This document shows, piece by piece, positions 50,401 to 61,960 of a stretch of DNA of 64,000 bases. The stretch spans positions 5,102,632-5,166,631 of the forward strand of contig CM030937.1 in assembly GCA_018136815.1 (NCBI GenBank), in the 5' to 3' direction. The notes under the pieces are model-generated. The model saw nothing but the letters and a program-made list of their open reading frames with translations. It was not told where the DNA came from and searched no databases. Source of the stretch: Isochrysis galbana (Eukaryota; Haptophyta; Isochrysidales; Isochrysidaceae). The translations under genes were made by a program, and so were the position numbers. Position 1 is the stretch's first letter. Each line of letters starts with the position of its first letter.

Positions 50401-51104
50401 CGCGCCATCGTTGTACTGTAGAGGCGCTTTGTTTAGGAGAGAAGTAGAGAAGAGTTCAGCGATGAGAAGCGGAGGACGAGATGGTGTGGATTGGAAGGAG
50501 AAGCCCCGAGAGATCGGAAAAAGTGGAAGGTGGTGGTGAAATGTACAGAGGCGGATGGATGGAAGAGAGGGAAGGGGGAGCCGAGTGGGAACCCCGGGGA
50601 GGAAGGAGAAATAGAGAACAGCTTGTGGAAGAAAGAGAGGGCGGGAGAGGCGGAGGGAGGGGAAGAAGAGCATGAAGAGAGGGAGGAGAGAGAGGTGGGG
50701 GAGAGGGGAGAGAGGGGGGGGGAGGGGAGAGGGGGGAGAGGGGAGAGAGGAGAGAGAAAGAAAAGGAGATCGCGAGGAAGCGTGAGAGCTGGAGCGAAAG
50801 ACGTGATAGAGACGGAGAGGGAAGGAGGGAGTCAGAGCGAGGAGAGCGAGGAGAGTGAAGAGAGAGAGCAGAGAGAGAAGAGAGACAAGAGACAAGAGGA
50901 GAGAGGGAAGAGGAGAGAGAGAAGACAAGAGAGAGAAGAGAGAGAAGGGAGCGAGAGGGAGGGCCGGCTGGCGCCACCCGCGTCCGTCGTCGACGCCGGA
51001 GAAGAAAAGGGAGCGAAGGGGGGGGGGGGGGGGGGAGGGGAAAGGGGTGGGTGGGGTGGGGGGTGTTGCTGTGTCTATTTGGGGGGGGGGGGGGGCGAGG
51101 CGCG
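48007..51104. other. Intergenic: low-complexity tracts, no gene supported
   Basis: 48260-49320 contains a recurring 'ggtttcttag/agtttcttat' motif (seven or so times) with no gene. 49640-49830 is CCCT/CT-rich; about 49900-50090 is poly-G/poly-C. 50371-50397 is (CT)n and 50480-50990 GA-rich. ORFs of 245-349 codons across this are Ser/Pro/Leu or Arg/Glu/Gly monotony. The G runs at 51019-51034 and 51081-51095 sit just before the PH gene. Confidence 0.6.
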
Positions 51105-54020
51105 ATGCGCCGCTCTCTCTCCGGAGGCCGCTCGCCCGCGAGAGAGCTGATGGCCGGCTGGCTCCGCCTCACTGGCTCCTCCACGGGCCGCCTCAGAGAG
51201 AGAGACACCTTCTGCGTGCTCTTCTGCAACGAGGCGAGTGGCGAGCGGGGTGTGGAAGCTGAGCCGAGGCCGTCAAACCTGTGCTACTTCGAGGACGAGG
51301 CGCGATGCCGCCCGCGCGGATCAATCTCCCTCGGCGCTGTCTCCGTCGTCCAAGCGGGTGCCACGCTCCGACTCCTTTCGGCACACCGGAGAGTGCTCGT
51401 CCGCCTCTCGGCACCTTCTCAGCAGCTCGCTGACTTGTGGCTCGAGAGATTCAAGCAGGCGATGACGCTGGAGCATGCGCCCGCCGCATCGCCGCTTGAC
51501 AATGGGGGGCGGTGTCTGCCGCCCAACTGGGATGTGCCCACGATTGCGGTCCAGACCAACATCGCCTTCTCGGCGGAGCTCGGCGTCTCGCTCTCGCCGA
51601 CGACAGCCGAGCCCGCCGTGCGGCAGAACACGATGGACTCGCTGTGCACAGGTGGATCGGCCTCCACACTTGACTCGCGCCAGCCGTCGCTTGTTGCCGG
51701 CGACATTGAGTCCATCACAGACGACGAAGACGACAAGCCTCAGCGCAACGAGCGCCGGCGAGCCGAAGGCCTGCGGGTCCAGAGCCCACTGCACGAGGTG
51801 TCGGTATCAGCGAGGCTGCCCGCCGCCAAGTCTCCAATGAAGCCCTCGCTAGCCACGGAGATGCGTACGTCCCGCGCATCCGCCGTTGACCGTGACTCGG
51901 TCGCATCAAGCACGCGCTCACCGTCGGGCTACTTCTCGCCAAGGGCGCGCTTCTCGTCGATGGAACGCCTATTCTCGTCCGGACTGGCACGCACGCGGTC
52001 GGCAGCGCCCACGCGCGAGGCCAGCGGCGGCGCGGACGAGGACGCTGCCGGAATCGACGTCAATACAGGGACGGAGAAGGCAGCCCTTGCGCTAGACACC
52101 GTCGTGCTCGAGAAGAGCATCTATAGGCTGAGCGTGCACTCCCCGCCTCGCGCCAGCCGCGTGAGCGATATCCACTGGACCGAGCTGGAGAAGACAGACT
52201 CGGGTGAGCTCAGCTCGTGGGCCGACGCGTACGACAATGTCGAACCACTGACCGCCGCCGCGACAACCTTTGGGCCGAATGCCGAGGGAGGCTCCACAAC
52301 CGTGTCAGCGCCACCCGGAGGTGTTGCTCTGACTGGTGGGGCGGCACTCCGCGCAGGCGTCGTCTCTGCCCCCAATCCGCGCCTGTCTCCCCTCCCCGAC
52401 GCCAGCATACCTCGCAGCAAAGCGGATGCAGCCATCAAGGCAGAGGCGGCTCCGGCGGAAACGGATCTTGCGGCTCTCCTCTCGAGCGTGGGCTCGCCAG
52501 GCGCGGACGCCTGCCGCATAGTGGATGTGGACGCCTGCCGAGCGCAAACAGTAGAGCTACAAAACCTAGCGGATAGACCGACCGTCGCGAGGGCGGCTCT
52601 TGATGCACAAAAGGAGGCTGCAACAGAAGCGGAAATAGCTGGCTCCCCATATTTGCGCTCTCTTCTCCAGGTTCGATCCAAGTCGGCCACATCGAGGAGG
52701 CCCTCACGATCACCCGACAAGGCAGCGGCACTGCGGCGGTCGAGCTGCAGCGATGCGAGGAACGGCTCCCCTCGCTCAACAAGAAGAAGCTGGTTCCGGA
52801 TAGGCATGTTCTGCTCTTCAAAAAGCGCGGGCTCAACATCCACGCTGTCGCCCTTCAAACGGCGGCTGCAGCTGCCTACCCCTCAGCCTGATGACCCCAC
52901 TGGGCCTATCGTCCACACGGCGCGCGCGATGGCAGGTCTGCGAGGCGAGGACTCGACGTCGCGGTCCAGGGGCGAGCCCAGCCTCAGTCGGCGGGATACC
53001 GATCAGCAAGGGGGGGCCAGACGGTCATCGGAGGAGCCTCGCTTGCTTCGACAAGATACCGAGCCCATGTACGCCTCGCGAGAGGCGTCACACGATCGCG
53101 CGCGTGAGGCCTTTGAGGTGAACGCTGAGGCAGACGCCGCGGCTCGTCAGGCGCGGGCGTCGCCCAGGCTGGGGTCCGTCCCGCACGGCGTCTTCCCCTT
53201 GCCGTCGCCCAAGGGATGCAACGGTCTCGCCGAGAACTCGGGCAGCGATGAGCCGCCGATTGTGCGTCACAGCCTCGCTCGAGCTCACGGCCTCCCGTCC
53301 ATGCCCCCCTCCCCGAGCGTGTGGAGCTCCCGTGAGAGCCTCATCCGCGAGCGCGTGCTGAGCTTCTGCGGGGGCGCCGATAGCGATGTCAGCAAGAGCT
53401 TCGCGGACAGCTCAAGCTTTGCAGCCAGCTCAAGTTTTGCAGCCAGCTCACGGCTTGGCACAGCTCACTCGGTCGGTGGGTGGAGCGACGGCGTCGAACT
53501 CGAAAAGCGCGCCGACTCCTATCCGGACTTCCCCTTCATTGCGTACGACGAGAACGATCCGGAGCCTTCTAGCAACATGGTGATGGAGGTCGCGCCTGCG
53601 GTGACGCAGGCGGAGGTTGACAAGCTTGCAGAGGTGGTGGAACGGCTGCGAGCCCTCTCGACCAGTTCCCAACAGTCGGCACGCCTATCACCGGTGGTTC
53701 TGACGGAGGCTGCCGAGGAGCTCGGCTTGTTGGTAGCTCTCGCACAAGGGATGGCCGACCAATATAATCCGCCCGTAGACTATGGCTCCGAGGCGTTCCG
53801 GTCCACGGAACCGACGCGCCAGTCCCTCTCTTGGGAAACGCCCGCCGTAGGCGGAGCCGTAGGCGGAGCCGTAGGCGGAATGCCCACGATGAGCCATGCC
53901 GAGGTCCAAATCCCGGCACACTTGGTGCGCCCGAGGCGGGTGTCCCCAGTGCAAATGGTAGAAGCAAGGGACGAGATGGGCGCACTATCACGGCTTGCGG
54001 AAACGGTGGTGACAAGATAA
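51105..54020 (+). CDS. PH-domain protein with long disordered Ser/Arg-rich tail
   Basis: I choose ATG 51105 (MRRSLSGGRSPARELMAGWL) because the upstream in-frame ATG at 51051 reads through poly-G. That gives 971 residues. A pleckstrin homology domain spans about 16-120: LMAGWLRLTGSSTG, FCVLFCNE, NLCYFEDEARCRPRGSISLG, RRVLVRLSAP, and the C-terminal helix ADLWLERFKQAM with its conserved tryptophan. PH domains bind phosphoinositides or proteins at membranes. The remaining 850 residues are largely disordered with basic-Ser clusters (TSRRPSRSPDKAAALRRSS), short repeats (SSFAASSSFAASS; VGGAVGGAVGG), and a helical C-terminus (QAEVDKLAEVVERLRALS). There is no kinase, GAP or GEF domain. Likely a membrane-associated signalling adaptor; intronless as read. 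Confidence 0.8.
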   Translation: MRRSLSGGRSPARELMAGWLRLTGSSTGRLRERDTFCVLFCNEASGERGVEAEPRPSNLCYFEDEARCRPRGSISLGAVSVVQAGATLRLLSAHRRVLVRLSAPSQQLADLWLERFKQAMTLEHAPAASPLDNGGRCLPPNWDVPTIAVQTNIAFSAELGVSLSPTTAEPAVRQNTMDSLCTGGSASTLDSRQPSLVAGDIESITDDEDDKPQRNERRRAEGLRVQSPLHEVSVSARLPAAKSPMKPSLATEMRTSRASAVDRDSVASSTRSPSGYFSPRARFSSMERLFSSGLARTRSAAPTREASGGADEDAAGIDVNTGTEKAALALDTVVLEKSIYRLSVHSPPRASRVSDIHWTELEKTDSGELSSWADAYDNVEPLTAAATTFGPNAEGGSTTVSAPPGGVALTGGAALRAGVVSAPNPRLSPLPDASIPRSKADAAIKAEAAPAETDLAALLSSVGSPGADACRIVDVDACRAQTVELQNLADRPTVARAALDAQKEAATEAEIAGSPYLRSLLQVRSKSATSRRPSRSPDKAAALRRSSCSDARNGSPRSTRRSWFRIGMFCSSKSAGSTSTLSPFKRRLQLPTPQPDDPTGPIVHTARAMAGLRGEDSTSRSRGEPSLSRRDTDQQGGARRSSEEPRLLRQDTEPMYASREASHDRAREAFEVNAEADAAARQARASPRLGSVPHGVFPLPSPKGCNGLAENSGSDEPPIVRHSLARAHGLPSMPPSPSVWSSRESLIRERVLSFCGGADSDVSKSFADSSSFAASSSFAASSRLGTAHSVGGWSDGVELEKRADSYPDFPFIAYDENDPEPSSNMVMEVAPAVTQAEVDKLAEVVERLRALSTSSQQSARLSPVVLTEAAEELGLLVALAQGMADQYNPPVDYGSEAFRSTEPTRQSLSWETPAVGGAVGGAVGGMPTMSHAEVQIPAHLVRPRRVSPVQMVEARDEMGALSRLAETVVTR

Positions 54021-54837
54021 CGACCCGGCTAGAGGCGCTGCCGCGTGCCACTGAAGGCTGACAGCTGCCTTCCGCGCATGCCGCTGTGCTCTTTCGAGGT
54101 GAAAGACGGCGCGCGCCCAGCACTCGGTCCGGTCAAGCGAGTACTCGTCATGCCCAATGCTGTGAGTCCTTCCGGCACGCTGGAACGGCGGGGCAACGAC
54201 CTCCAGTGTTGCATCCGAGCCGTTCACAAGGGCTAGCGCGTATTCTCGATGGCTTGCCGCTCAGTCCACGCCGCACGCGGATTTTTCTCATCCGTAATGT
54301 CTGCGCGCGTGATATTGATTTGACGTACTGTAGGAAGGTCCTCGGGAATGAGACGACCTAGAATCTGAATCGGCCCATCGCCTGTGGTCATTCACGCATC
54401 CCCTTTCATTGTCGCACTTGCGGGCCTAGCCGTGCGCTATAGTGCCTATCACCTTTCATGCGCATGTGCCCTCAAGGCCACTGCCGGTTCCCTCAGTCGC
54501 ACCGCTCTGGGTGAAATAGAGTGCATTTGTGGGGCGACTGAACGCCCACGGATTCATGATTTCGCGCATTGCGCATCGTGTCGATGTGCGGTGCATATGG
54601 TACACACACCCAGGTTGCCGAGTTGGTTGGACGGTGATGAGGAGCAGCAAATTGGTAATTTGGAGTCAGCATGGATCAGCCGGCGGTGGACGAGGTCGTC
54701 TATTCCCACATTCCCACATCGCCAAACCTGTTTGCTTGTGCTTCATTTCTCCGAGGTGCGTGGGGCGATAATTGGTGATTGATGGGCGACTTGTTCGCTA
54801 TGAAAAAGATCTCGCACGCTTGAAGATGCCGGATATC
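54021..54837. other. Intergenic, no gene seen
   Basis: Short frames only. A 132-codon frame at 54384-54782 has Cys/His content but no recognisable domain. Confidence 0.35.
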
Positions 54838-55178
54838 ACTAAGCTTATGATTGATCGCCATGGTGGAGGGCCTCGCCCCCCCCCACCACCACTCTCGACC
54901 CCCCTCATGGGGGGCGAGATCCGCTCACGCCCCCTTGCGTTGCCGCCCTTAGGGTGCAGGGGGCCACTACTCACCTCAACTGCCCCGGCGACTCACCAGC
55001 TGGGCACAGATCGCACGCCCTGACCCACGTTGGACGTCTCATCGCTCTGACCAATTCCGCCTCATCCTCACCTGGGCCTCCCTGATCCGGAGCCCCCAAC
55101 CGCAGCGCTCCCAAGTCGACCTTCGGCGGGACGCGGCGAGAGCCAGTGAGGGGGAGGCAGGAGGTGCCAAGGCCATAA
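54838..55178 (+). mobile_element. SINE-like variant copy
   Basis: It starts CTAAGCTTATGATTGATCGCC then GGTGGAGGGCCTCGCCCC and GACCCCCCTCATGGGGGG, and ends with the GAGGGGGAGGCAGGAGGTGC block shared with copies A and B. The copy at 60793 has the same variant leader. It abuts the 150-bp dispersed repeat on the other strand. Confidence 0.55.
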
Positions 55179-55182
55179 ATGC

Positions 55183-55333
55183 TAATCAATGTTATATCCT
55201 AGCCAACCCCACTAGTTAATCGGACACAACTTTTCAGTCCCGGAATCCCGCAATGCCTGACGAGCCAGGTGTCCGAGTGATACTAGGGGGAGAGGGCACT
55301 GCCCCCTCCGCCCTCGATATTTGTCCCCCCTCC
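55183..55333 (-). repeat. 150-bp dispersed repeat, copy 3 (inverted)
   Basis: The complement of 13862-14010: AATGTTATATCCTAGCCAACC, ACGAGCCAGGTGTCC, CTCGATATTTGTCCCCCCTC. Confidence 0.75.
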
Positions 55334-56032
55334 AAGAAGGTGCAACTCGAGGTTCCCTTTTTTTCATCTCAAGTGCAATGTGCCAGCATATTCAAGCCTC
55401 GCTCCTGAACATTGCACATGTTCTTTAGTAGTAGTCATTACTCGACTAGCAACCAAACGTTGGCTATCCAAGACCAAGGTACTAAAGTTGGCACAAGTGC
55501 ACTGAAACAAGTCTGCGCTTCTCACTTATTTCATACCATGCGGCTGACGCATACCATGCGGCTGACAAGCAAGTGGCAAAAACAAAAGAGCGAGAGTGAG
55601 AGAAACACTACCGAGAAGCTCTCAAGAGAGACCGGTGACCTACCCTGCGACCAAGAACATTCAGCCATCGACCCCCCATGATATAAGACCTCACCGCCAG
55701 CGTCGAAAGAAGATGCAAAGCCCTCCCGATCGCAATCGTGGGGCGCTTCTCGTTGACATGAAGCTTGTAGCACGTAGTACATGCGTAACAGGTCACTAGA
55801 AGTGGAATCCCTAAACGGATGCCCCTCCCCCCCCCCCCCCCCCCGGGTTTCGAGGAGCATTTTGACGAGAGCTCCCAGGCCCCACATCACCAGGAGTGGA
55901 ATACCTCATCGGATGCCCCCAGGAATCGACTGACAAGACGCCAAGGATTTCCTCATTGGCTTGTCCGCGCTACTGCCCGCACGCAGATCTAGGCTGCACT
56001 CGGTCTTTGTGGCCGCTAAGCGCATCAACAGG
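55334..56032. other. Intergenic downstream of the phosphatase
   Basis: A 20-C run is at about 55827-55846; CATACCATGCGGCTGACG occurs twice at 55535-55570. No gene is supported. Confidence 0.4.
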
Positions 56033-59000
56033 TCAAGGGCCAACATCTGCCTCGCTGACCTCCTCGTCGAGGTCAACGTCGTCTTCCACAACAATGGCCT
56101 CCTCAACAACCTCTACCAGCTCGTCCAAGTGCTCCTCCAACACACGCCGGTCTGCCATCTCGAGGTCATGATCTGTTTCTGCAGCCGTGGAAGCGGACAC
56201 CAAGCTGCCATCTAGGTCTACCTCGGCCACCCTGGCTAGCAGGCCTTCAGGACGAGAGCGTAGGGGCGAGACAGGCCTATCGGGGTCATGAAGCCAGGCG
56301 CGACGCGCAGCCTTTTGCCCCTTGGAGCGTAAAACCTTGGCGAAAACGTGTAGCTCGCGCGATATGATGAGCATCGCCCCATCATTCTCGTGTTGCGCGC
56401 CGTAATCAGGTGCCGAGAAGAGAGTGACTAGGCGACCCTCTGCGAAGTACTCGAAGCCATCTTGTACGCATTGATGCGCACGCAGGATGAGTTGCAGCCC
56501 GTTGTCGGCGCAGAATTTGCGCACGCGGTCTGGTCCGAACTTAACCACATTTCGGCCTCGCGCATTCGGCTGAATCCCTTCCTGCTCGTCGCGGTCGGTC
56601 GGGTCGGACCAGAGCACATCCGCAAGAAGCCGCGAGTCGGCGTCGGGCTCAGAATTCATCATGTGCAAGTTCACACGAGCGGGACGGGGCAGCTGTCTCA
56701 GCTGCGAGAGCGAGCCAAGTGAAGCCCCAAGTCCGCCATGCACCGCGAGGATCTGCCCATCCACCAAGGCACCAACCGGCATGTACTCAAACACCGAGTT
56801 AAGCGATCGCCACACCGCCGTACCGGAATGACAGCGCCGCTCGCACTCGCCGCGGAAGCCATATAAGGCATTGACCTGCGTTATGGGCATGAGGCACGAT
56901 GAGCTCGAAGTGATCGCAGCGAGGAGAGTCCATCGGCGGCGTCGGGCAATCTCTCAGGTCCACCTAGCCTCGAAAAAAAATGTGACTAGCATAGGACTCC
57001 AATGTCACTAGCGGCCCGCTTGCCCAAAAGGGCACACGGCAATCAGCATGGAAGAAGCGTAAGGCACCTGCAGGTCCTCGTGGTTACCGCGGAGGAGGAC
57101 GATGCGTTGCGGGTGCAGGATCTTGAGGGAAAGAAGCAAAGCACAGACCTGCATGATTAAGGGAGACCGGGCAGAGCGGTGGGGCATCAGAACAACTTGA
57201 GCAGGGTGCGGCCGCCAATGGCGGCGCCATTCGCCATCTACCCGCAGGCGGCGAGTTCACGACCCCGCATGGGAGCAAGGCGGGTGCGTAGCTACCCAGG
57301 GCGACGCTCGTCCGAAAGCTCTCCCTCGATCCAACGCAGCATCGGCCAGACGCACCTCGAGGGAATTCCTACCCCTATCCACATAGTCGCCTAGAAAGAG
57401 GTAGTTGCAATACTCGATGTCGCCTCCATAGGGCTGCGGTGACCCAAAAGTGGCAAAGTAGCGCATCAGGTCCCCAAATTGGCCGTGGATATCCCCAAAC
57501 ACCTTGACTGGTGTCGACATCTCGACCAATGAGGATGACGCCCACATTTTCCTCGCGATGGCGAACTTGCAGAGGAGAATCAGCTCCCGGTCAGTGCACA
57601 AGTACTCGAGTGAGCCCTGACCTCCATCCGAGCACGCAGGGTTCCAGTCGCGCGATGAATTGCGGAGGAGCTGAGACGGCAAGCAAGGCAAGGAGACCAC
57701 CGGCGGTGTCAAGGCACGCAGAAGGCCAAGGCAGCGGGGTTCGAGGATAGTGAGGCAGCGATAATGTGTGTTCCTGGTGAGGGCACAGGCAGCGAGCTTT
57801 GAAGTGGGAGTAGGAGATAAGTCAGTTCCACATTTTTCCAACGATACGGGCTCGTCTTCACCTGGTTGCGTATTCGCTTCGCGATGTCCTTGGCCTTTGC
57901 TGGGGAGTCGGGCGGGAGCTTGAGCTGCGGGGCGACTGAAACGGCGCGTCGGGCGACGGCGGCGTCGGTATCGGCCATCCGAATCGAAGCCTGCCGCCAT
58001 ACCAGTGCGTCGTCATCGACATGACGAGGGGGGCCACATGCACTGGCCTCGGTGGCGAGAATCTCCTCCTCGTCGGACGAAACCTCGTGCAATTGATCTG
58101 CCGGCGCATCTACATCCTCGCCGTCGAGGCTCTCCGCATGACTGCAATCCCCTTCGCTCCTACCGTTGTGGTCGACAGACGCATTGACCCGCCACTCCGC
58201 CCCATGGCCGCGCGGCCGCGCGGGCGAGTAGTGCACCACTTTCTTGGCGGCAAATCGGACCGCTTCGACGTGTGGGTTCATCAATGGCGAGTGTGGCAAC
58301 GCCAAGGAGAGTGAGCGAACCCCGGCAGCCAATGATGGGGACGAGACTCCTTCGACACTGACACATCGCATAGGAGGGGGTGCAGGTGCCGAATACGAGG
58401 CAGACGCTGCGAGGCCCGAAGCGGGCGGCGACGAGAACGTGGAAGAGAAAGGTAAGGGGGAATAGGTGCGGCGAGCTGCCTCACTACTTGCAGGGGGCGA
58501 GGCAGGGAGTGACTCTGAGGCCAAACTCGAGCTGGCCACACCCGTTGCGGTGATGCTCGTATGCAAAGACGAGCTCTTTGGCGATTCGGCAGAAGTAGCG
58601 AGACTTGGAGAGACTAGGCGCGAAGTCGCCCGTGGTGGAATGCGAGGAGAGTCCGATGGCGTGCTCATCGGAACAGGTGGAGTGGGCGGCGGCGTCCCAC
58701 CCGCTGGTATCAGCATCGGCCCTCGCACCCGTCCCTCGCCCGATGATGGCGATGCAGCGGCGCCGATTCCGGCGATTGGCGGAAGGGGGGCGGCGGGCAG
58801 ATCGGGAAGCGCCCTCGTGAGCGGTAGATGACGGGGTTCGGACGTGGCTGGGGAGGGGAGCCCAGTGCGCGCTCTGTGCCGGGCGCTGCTATCCGAGAAG
58901 CTAATGGGAGCGCTCGAATCGCCATCTGGCGAAACGCTCGTGGAGGCCGGCTGTGAGCCATAGCGGTGACTGCCGGCGGCCGGCGAATCAGTCATGATGA

Positions 59001-60315
59001 GGTGCATCTGGAGGCGAGGCGGCACCGTAGCAGTGGTCGGCAAAGGCGGCGGAGGCGGCGGAGACGAGGTTGCACTGTTGATATATTTGTTATACGGCCC
59101 TTGAGGCGGCGGTGGAGGCATTGAAGGGATGTGCGATTGTGGAGCACCAGCGGTGGGACTGGCGGTCTGCGGGAGTGGAGGAGGTGGGGGAGGAGGTGGT
59201 GGTGGTGGCAACCGGCCAAGTGCGTTGAAATCTGCAGAGCTCTTCCGCGAGTGGCCGGGCAGCGTCGTGGTTGATGGCTGCCCTGCCATGGCAGCACTCG
59301 CAGCAGGCAACGGCGCGGCTTGCATCGAGTGCGGCGGTCCAAAAAGAGGCTGGGGCAGCCGGAACAGTCGGGAGCACCCGCGGATCTTCAAGGAGCCAAC
59401 AGCCTCGCGAAACTTAGACAGCGTGAGCGCATGGCTGTTTGAGGACTCGTCGATCGCCTGATCAAAGGCGGCCGAGGGAGTAGTGTGAGCGAGCATGCTT
59501 CGACAGGCCAGTTGGCGGCAACGATGCGAGCAGCGCAAGGGCACATGTATGTGAGGACGGTATGGCCATGTGCGCGCCTTCACCTCCCCCACGAGACCTT
59601 CCCATGTGGCGCGTGCCATCTCCGCCAACATCGCATGATCGAGAGGCGGTCGGCAAAACGCGGAGTGCATAGCTGCTACGAGTCGCTCGCACTGCACAAG
59701 CGAAAGGCAGCCTGAGCTATCGTCGTTGAACTTCCGGAAGATGTACCTACACGAGGAGCAGAGGGCTCTCTTAGCAGATGTGCACCGGGCATCGCGCGCG
59801 GTGGCAGCGTCAGGCACGCGTGGAGAGCCGACACGCATTTCCTCCGCAGAGTGCTGGCTGGCCAGTCTCACGCATCGCGATTCCTCGCGCGCGCACGTGC
59901 AAGATCGCTCTGCTCACTGTGCTCGTATCCCGTTCCAGAGTCCGCCGTGCGTGGTGTGCGGGTCGAGCGCCATCATGCCGACCTGGAAGGCGTGAAGGTC
60001 GAGTCTGCCGTCGGGTCTGCGGCAGATCGCACGGCACACGTCCGGCACGTCTTCTGGCGAGATGCCTCTCTCTGCGAGCAGGCTGGCGAGGCTAGCTGCG
60101 CTGGGAAGCTCCTCTTCGGGAGGATCGAGCGCCCGGAAGAGCTGCGCAAGCTGCAGTAGCCGTGGCTCGTCCCACCAGGCGGCGCGAGCGAGCGCTTCGA
60201 TGGGCTGGTCGTCTGTACAGTCCCATTCGGACGGTGGGGCGCGGAGCCAGTGCATCGCACGCGGTGAGAGTGGGGGCGGCGCGAGGAGCCTGCCGGTGGC
60301 GCGAGCGGAGGGCAT
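56033..60315 (-). CDS. EF-hand-like / poly-proline / PPKL-type Ser/Thr phosphatase, six exons
   Basis: Exons 60315-59918, 59746-59584, 59457-57862, 57670-57356, 57148-57068 and 56875-56033 encode 1131 residues; every join keeps phase. Donors: GTGAGC, GTGAAG, GTGAAG, GTGCGT, GTGCCT. EF-hand-like helices: residues about 60-215 ([36 protein letters not shown]), with incomplete calcium ligands. Formin FH1-like poly-proline: about 260-330. Catalytic domain: about 720-1060, with all PPP metal motifs: GDIHGQ (778), GDYVDRG (813), RGNHE (844), VHGG (His 897) and RAHQ (His 985), plus LFSAPDYG. The [18 protein letters not shown] stretch points to the PPKL/BSU1 branch rather than PP1, PP2A or PPEF; no Kelch repeats are present. 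The tail is acidic (EDDVDLDEE). A cytosolic signalling phosphatase is inferred. Confidence 0.9.
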
Positions 60316-60792
60316 CGCAGAGCGACCAGGAGGGAGGGGGAGGCGGGAGGCGGGAGGAGAGGGAGTGGGAGAGGGGGCGGGGCGGAGAGCCGAGGGGGGG
60401 GGGCGGGGGGAAGAAGGGGGGGGAAGGGGGGGGGAGGGGGAGAGGGAAAGGGAAAGGGGTGTGGGGAAGGAGAGAGAGATAAAAAAGAGTAGAGAGGAGA
60501 GTAGGGCGTCGGAAAGAGACCGAGAGAGAGCACAGGGTGAGGAGGAAAAAAGAGAAAGAGGAAGTCAGAGAGAGAGAGAAATAGGGGAGGTGGAGGGGGT
60601 TGAGAGAGAAGGGCTCTCTCTGAGATAACAGATGAGAAGAGAAACAAAAGAGATACTATTTTTTATTCTTGCAAGCAAGGGAGGGCTGCAAGAGGAGACG
60701 AAATAAAGTGTTCTTGTTACTACTTTAGCAACGGCTATTCTTAGAGCAGATGATATCCATATGATACACAATTCTTACAACAGTCACATCGA
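60316..60792. other. 5' region of the phosphatase gene: polypurine tract
   Basis: 60316-60620 is almost continuous G/GA-rich (pyrimidine on the sense strand), with G runs near 60390-60440. No gene is supported; likely 5' UTR or promoter. Confidence 0.5.
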
Positions 60793-60990
60793 CACTAATC
60801 TTATGATTTGTCACCATGGAGGGGGGCCTCGCGCCCCCCCCCCCACACACACACTCTCGACTCCCCTCATGGGGGCCAGAACCATCCACCCCCCTGCGCT
60901 GCCTCTTGGCATGCAGAGGGGACTCATCCTCATCCACATCCAGACTGCCCAGACTCTCCCAGAGAGCTGAGCTTGGAGCTTGGATCGCAC
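60793..60990 (+). mobile_element. SINE-like variant copy, short
   Basis: ACTAATCTTATGATTTGTCACC, then ATGGAGGGGGGCCTCGCGC and CCCCTCATGGGGGCC; the same variant leader as 54838. Confidence 0.55.
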
Positions 60991-61009
60991 GTCCTGGCCC
61001 ACGCCGGCC

Positions 61010-61440
61010 AGAACTAACAACTAACTTTATAGTTGGTCGCCATGGAGCGCGCCGCCGCTCCCCACCTCTCTTTCGGGTCCCCCGCCGCGGGCGCCCCCCC
61101 AGTACCCATGGAGCTGTCGCTGGCAAAGCGACCGCGTCCGCCCGCAGAGGCCGAGCAGGTGAGCGCGACGACCCCGGTCGCGCCGCATGGCCCGTGGCCC
61201 CGGCCACACCAGCCACAGCAGCCATGCTGGCCCACCTCATGGTGGGCCACAGGCTGTGGAGGATAGAGAGCCAGCACCACCCAAGATGAACCACTCCTCC
61301 ACCAGGCATGCCGGCATGCCTTATGGCAGAGGCCTCTCCCACCCTGGGGACGGCCGCGCTGCCGGGGTAGCGCGGCCCGAGACCGGGTAGCCCTTATGGG
61401 CACAAATCCAACATCAACATCATTGCGCACAATGACACTC
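61010..61440 (+). mobile_element. LINE 5' end fragment (MERAAAP leader ORF)
   Basis: AACTAACTTTATAGTTGGTCGCC then ATG 61042 opening MERAAAPHLSFGSPAAGAPP and PMELSLAKRPRPPAEAEQ, closest to 10384 and 32318. The frame degenerates within 250 bp. Confidence 0.6.
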
Positions 61441-61447
61441 ATTCACC

Positions 61448-61856
61448 AGCACCAAGCCGCCTTGCTGGCGACCTCTGAAGGCTCCTGGAGGCCAGCTCAG
61501 GGGACAGAGGAGGCTGGGGCTGGGCCATGGCCTCCCCTGCCTCTCCCTCGCTGGCGCTCCTGAGCCTCAGGGGCCCCATGCTGCACCTGACTGCCTGTCT
61601 GCCTGTCGAAAGGGGGGAGGAGGGGTTTGGAGCAATGGGCTGGCCACGCCGGGCCAGGACGAGCGAATCAGGCGAGCCTGTGGCCTGTGGGGAAGGGAGT
61701 GGGTCAGCAGAGGAGTCTGCTCCTGGCAAGCCATAAGCAGGCATGCCAGGAGGATGGGTGGTTCCTCCCCCACGGCAGGGGAGCAGTGGAGAGAGGGGGG
61801 GGCTCGGGGCTCGTGCCCCCCCATGGGTGAACCAAGTACCAAGTATAAACTTAGTT
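61448..61856 (-). mobile_element. SINE-like element, inverted, truncated
   Basis: The complement begins GGAACTAAGTTTATACTTGG at 61856 and runs through the C-rich segment, GGGGGAGGAACCACCCATCC and the AGCGCCAGCGAGGGAGAGGC block to about 61448. It joins the LINE 5' fragment tail-on. Confidence 0.7.
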
Positions 61857-61867
61857 CCTTTTCCCCC

Positions 61868-61960
61868 ACCTCTAACCTCTAACCTCTAACCTCTATAGTC
61901 TATAGTCTATAGCCTCTAGACTCTAGAGTCTAGAGCTAGAGCTAGAGTAGAGAGTAGAAG
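61868..61960. repeat. Short repeats (CCTCTAA)n and TCTAGAG palindromes
   Basis: Four ACCTCTA units are followed by CTATAGT units and nested CTCTAGAGTCTAGAGC palindromes. The first part resembles a degenerate telomere-like array but does not match CCCTAA exactly. Confidence 0.7.

Noticed and set aside
61868-61905. Telomere repeat
   Set aside because: The unit is ACCTCTA, not CCCTAA, and only four copies occur before other simple repeats.
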